Below the pieces are notes generated by a model, which did no database searches, had not been told where the DNA came from, and was given only the letters and a program-made list of their open reading frames with translations. Below are positions 61,800 to 64,000 of a DNA stretch of 64,000 nucleotides, one piece after another (position 1 is the first letter of the stretch; each line of letters opens with the position of its first letter). A program made the translations under genes and the position numbers. The stretch is from Agapetus fuscipes (taxonomy: Eukaryota; Arthropoda; Insecta; Trichoptera; Glossosomatidae), in the NCBI GenBank assembly GCA_951799405.1, contig OX637359.1, forward strand, positions 2,414,201-2,478,200. The letters are read 5' to 3'.

Positions 61800-62720
61800 A
61801 TGAGTACAGTATTGGTGGGCAATTATTGTCTCGTGTAGAATCAATACGGGATCTGGGAGTTGTTTTTGATCCAGGACTGAGCTTCTCTAGCCATATAGCG
61901 CAGCTGACTACCAAGTGCTACCAGCAGGCCTGGATTAACCCCTCTAGGGGCCCTGGTGCGGGGTAAAGCTCGGGGCCCCCTATATGCCCCCTCCCTCCAT
62001 GAAAATTCCCCCCCCCCTTCCTTCCTATTTTTCCATAACCTCAAAGATGCATATATTTTCCGAAAAAAAGTGCGTTGAAGTTTTTTCTGTACACTATTTT
62101 TTAGCTTTTTGGGGCCCCTTGGTAGCGTTTGCCTCATAAGACTTACACCCCAAAGACATTTTGTTGTGATGGTTGTAAACTAATGTCTTTTAAGTCTGTC
62201 ATGGGGTCCCCTTTGGTCACAAATGCCCGGAAAGAGCTGGGCACAAATAAAAATATAAGAGTTTTGTTGGCCCTGCGGGGGCCTCCTGAGAGTGGGAGCC
62301 CCCTGAGAGGGGGGCCCTGGTTCGGTTGTACCGCTCGAACCGCCCTTAATCCGGGCCTGCTCATCAGCGGAAATATTTTAATCAATATATTAACTTCAGC
62401 TTCAAAATAAATTCCTGAGGTACCTCCTCATGAGGGTTTGTGGATATTATCCCCAATATATGCATCATGTGGAGCTAGTTTCAGAAGCCTGGAAACCAGG
62501 CGCAACGGGTTCCTTATGATGCTCTCTCATAAAGTCATCAACGGCTTAGTAGACAGTCCCACCCTGTTGGAGAGCTACAGGTTGTATGTGCCAGGCGACT
62601 ACAGCCGTGGGTGAGGACATAACTTATTTATGTACCAAAAAGCCTTACAGTGTCGACGCATCCTGTAGCTCGGAGTATAAAACTCTTAAATGAGGCTAAT
62701 ATAGACATCTTCTTCTTCTT
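61800..62720 (+). pseudogene. LINE reverse-transcriptase C-terminal fragment split by a MITE
   Basis: GGQLLSRVESIRDLGVVFDP and SFSSHIAQLTTKCYQ before the MITE; SFRSLETRRNGFLMMLSHK then VINGLVDSPTLLESYRLYVP after it. Jockey/CR1-like. Confidence 0.75.
61924..62361. mobile_element. hAT-like MITE, long copy
   Basis: Ends caggcctggattaacc and ccgcccttaatccgggcctg. Confidence 0.8.
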
Positions 62721-63260
62721 CTTCTTGTGCCACTTCTAACAAAGATCATCATAGCTATTTTCATTTTTGATGCTGCGGCTCAAAACAGGGACTTGGTGCT
62801 TCTGCCGCACCACTGTCACAGGTTCTTCAGCCACTATGTCCTTCGGCGTCCCTGAGATCTTCTCCCCTCAATCTTACCCTGAATGATAAGATCAAGCCCG
62901 GATTAAGACCACTGGGGGCCCTGGTGCGGGGAAAGTCATGAGTGACCCCAACTCCCTTCTCCCTTACTCCCACCCCTCCATCCTCACCTACCATAAAAAC
63001 GAGTATAGACAAAGAGAGTAAAAAAAAATATAAGTTATTTAAGAATATTTTTATAAAACGTCTTGGGGGCCTCTAGGACGCGGGGGCCCTGGTTCGGCCG
63101 CACCGCTCGAACCGCCCTTAATCCGGGCCTCGATAAGATGCAGGAGACGGTAGGTTCTCATTTCTCATAATGTGACCGAAGTATATTAGCTTTCTCTGCT
63201 TAATGGTAGGCAGGAGCTCCTTTGTAGTGCGCATCTTCTATTGCAATCTAAATAGATTTA
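62700..63260 (-). pseudogene. RTE-type LINE 3' coding end split by a hAT-like MITE
   Basis: Minus strand RTTKELLPTIKQRKLIYFGH, IMRNENLPSPASY, then after the MITE KIEGRRSQG and EEPVTVVRQKHQVPVLSRS, ending in a tcttcttcttcttct run. Confidence 0.85.
62893..63131. mobile_element. hAT-like MITE with 8-bp target duplication
   Basis: caagcccggattaag to cttaatccgggcctc, flanked on both sides by gataagat (62885-62892 and 63132-63139). Confidence 0.92.
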
Positions 63261-63469
63261 AATTTTTAACCAGAGATTTCCTCCCAGCGTGTTGATGGTT
63301 GAGAGGGTGCACTGCATGTGCACTGTAATTAGGGAAACCTCTGTTGTGCACAAAAAAAAATAAAAAATAAAAGAAGTCCATATGCGGCACCACTCACAAT
63401 ACAGTATGTACTCTACACAACCATAGTATTTTCAACCGTTTTCCTCACCACTACAATTACGCTATTATA

Positions 63470-63520
63470 CTCAACTAAGCTACACATATAGTGTAACTTC
63501 TTACTTGCGTTATGCCTCTG
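63470..63520 (-). mobile_element. SINE-B terminus fragment
   Basis: aagctacacatatagtgtaa then cttcttacttgcgttat. Confidence 0.65.
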
Positions 63521-63660
63521 CATTTTTGGTCATCGCTAGTCAGCTCTTAATTTTCAAACTTACACGGATGAAAGAAGCTGTGCGACTAGCCTGTGAAAAA
63601 AGGTAAGCCTCTGCGAGTGGTTGTAATTTTGCATATCAATATAATTATTATTTTAATATA

Positions 63661-63870
63661 AGGACCAGTCCGTAGTCTAGCGATAACGCTTCGGACTGGT
63701 AAATGAAAAGTCATGGGTTCAAATCACGGGTGGAGAACAAAAATATGCCATTTATAATTTCAAATATGCTCTTCGCTGGGTGAAAACATCATATACCTTT
63801 ACCAAAGACCGGTCACTAAATTTCCATCTACAGCAACTGGGTCTTGCTTGAGAATTGGCGGTTTGAAGAA
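63661..63870 (+). mobile_element. SINE-A (head and body)
   Basis: aggaccagtccgtagtctag to gagaattggcggtttgaaga. Confidence 0.8.
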
Positions 63871-64000
63871 GTCCGGTTGATAGCTCAGTTGGTAGAATAC
63901 TTGTATTCCATGCCAAGAACTGGTGTCGGATTCCCAACAAGGGTATCAGAAATGGTTTCCTATTCAGTGTTTATTTCAAACCCAAAATAAAATACCAGCA
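63871..64000 (+). mobile_element. SINE-B, continues past the window
   Basis: gtccggttgatagctcagtt to aaaataaaataccagca at the edge. Confidence 0.8.

Overview
This is a eukaryotic, intron-rich and transposon-rich window. It is almost certainly from an insect and probably a moth or butterfly. Basis: a BEL/Pao element, LINE and Helitron fragments, many short inverted-repeat elements, tRNA- and 5S-rRNA-derived SINEs, AT-rich sequence, and scattered TAGGTA/TACCTA words, which I associate with lepidopteran genomes. The species call is inference. No prokaryotic features are present.

The host genes are a tandem family of five small secreted cysteine-rich proteins, all on the minus strand and all carrying antistasin-like domains: gene A (9259-17408), B (26596-29663), C (32868-38336), D (40202-46638) and E (49683-56467). 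B to E share one plan: a signal-peptide exon, a first antistasin-like exon followed by a Cys-rich extension, a tiny linker exon, and a terminal antistasin-like exon with the stop codon. Every intron joins in phase 1, so exons can be skipped or duplicated without a frame change. Gene A is an expanded version with three antistasin-like exons and no terminal exon of the B-E type. B to E have a TATA box about 50-65 nt upstream of the ATG; in A that place is occupied by a hAT-like element. Known antistasin domains often inhibit serine proteases, so secreted protease inhibitors are the most likely role, but this is inferred from the domain.

Almost everything else is mobile DNA. 1-1700: 3' end of a BEL/Pao element. 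1700-9250: SINEs, nested MITEs and a CR1/Jockey-type LINE 3' end. 9.2-17.4 kb: gene A. 17.4-19 kb: inverted-repeat elements. 19.2-24.6 kb: a 2.6-kb LINE with an intact 752-codon reading frame, among several copies of its 3' tail. 24.6-57 kb: genes B-E with introns full of repeats, including a 46-bp minisatellite inside a long inverted repeat (50.4-51.7 kb). 57-64 kb: MITEs, one precise Helitron insertion, and SINE and LINE fragments.

Three repeat families dominate: SINE-A (5S rRNA plus tRNA head, with two alternative 3' tails), SINE-B (tRNA-derived, about 320 bp), and a 250-350 bp 'tail unit' that is the 3' UTR of the intact LINE and ends in (TTAGA)n. Stretches where I see no gene or clear repeat: 2530-2870, 3160-3880, 4805-5930, 7000-7320, 9420-10290, 11220-11515, 11910-13300, 22690-23060, 44165-44510, 45780-46560, 47860-48280, 56480-57370 (two diverged copies of one 120-bp segment at 56695 and 57208), 60760-61000.
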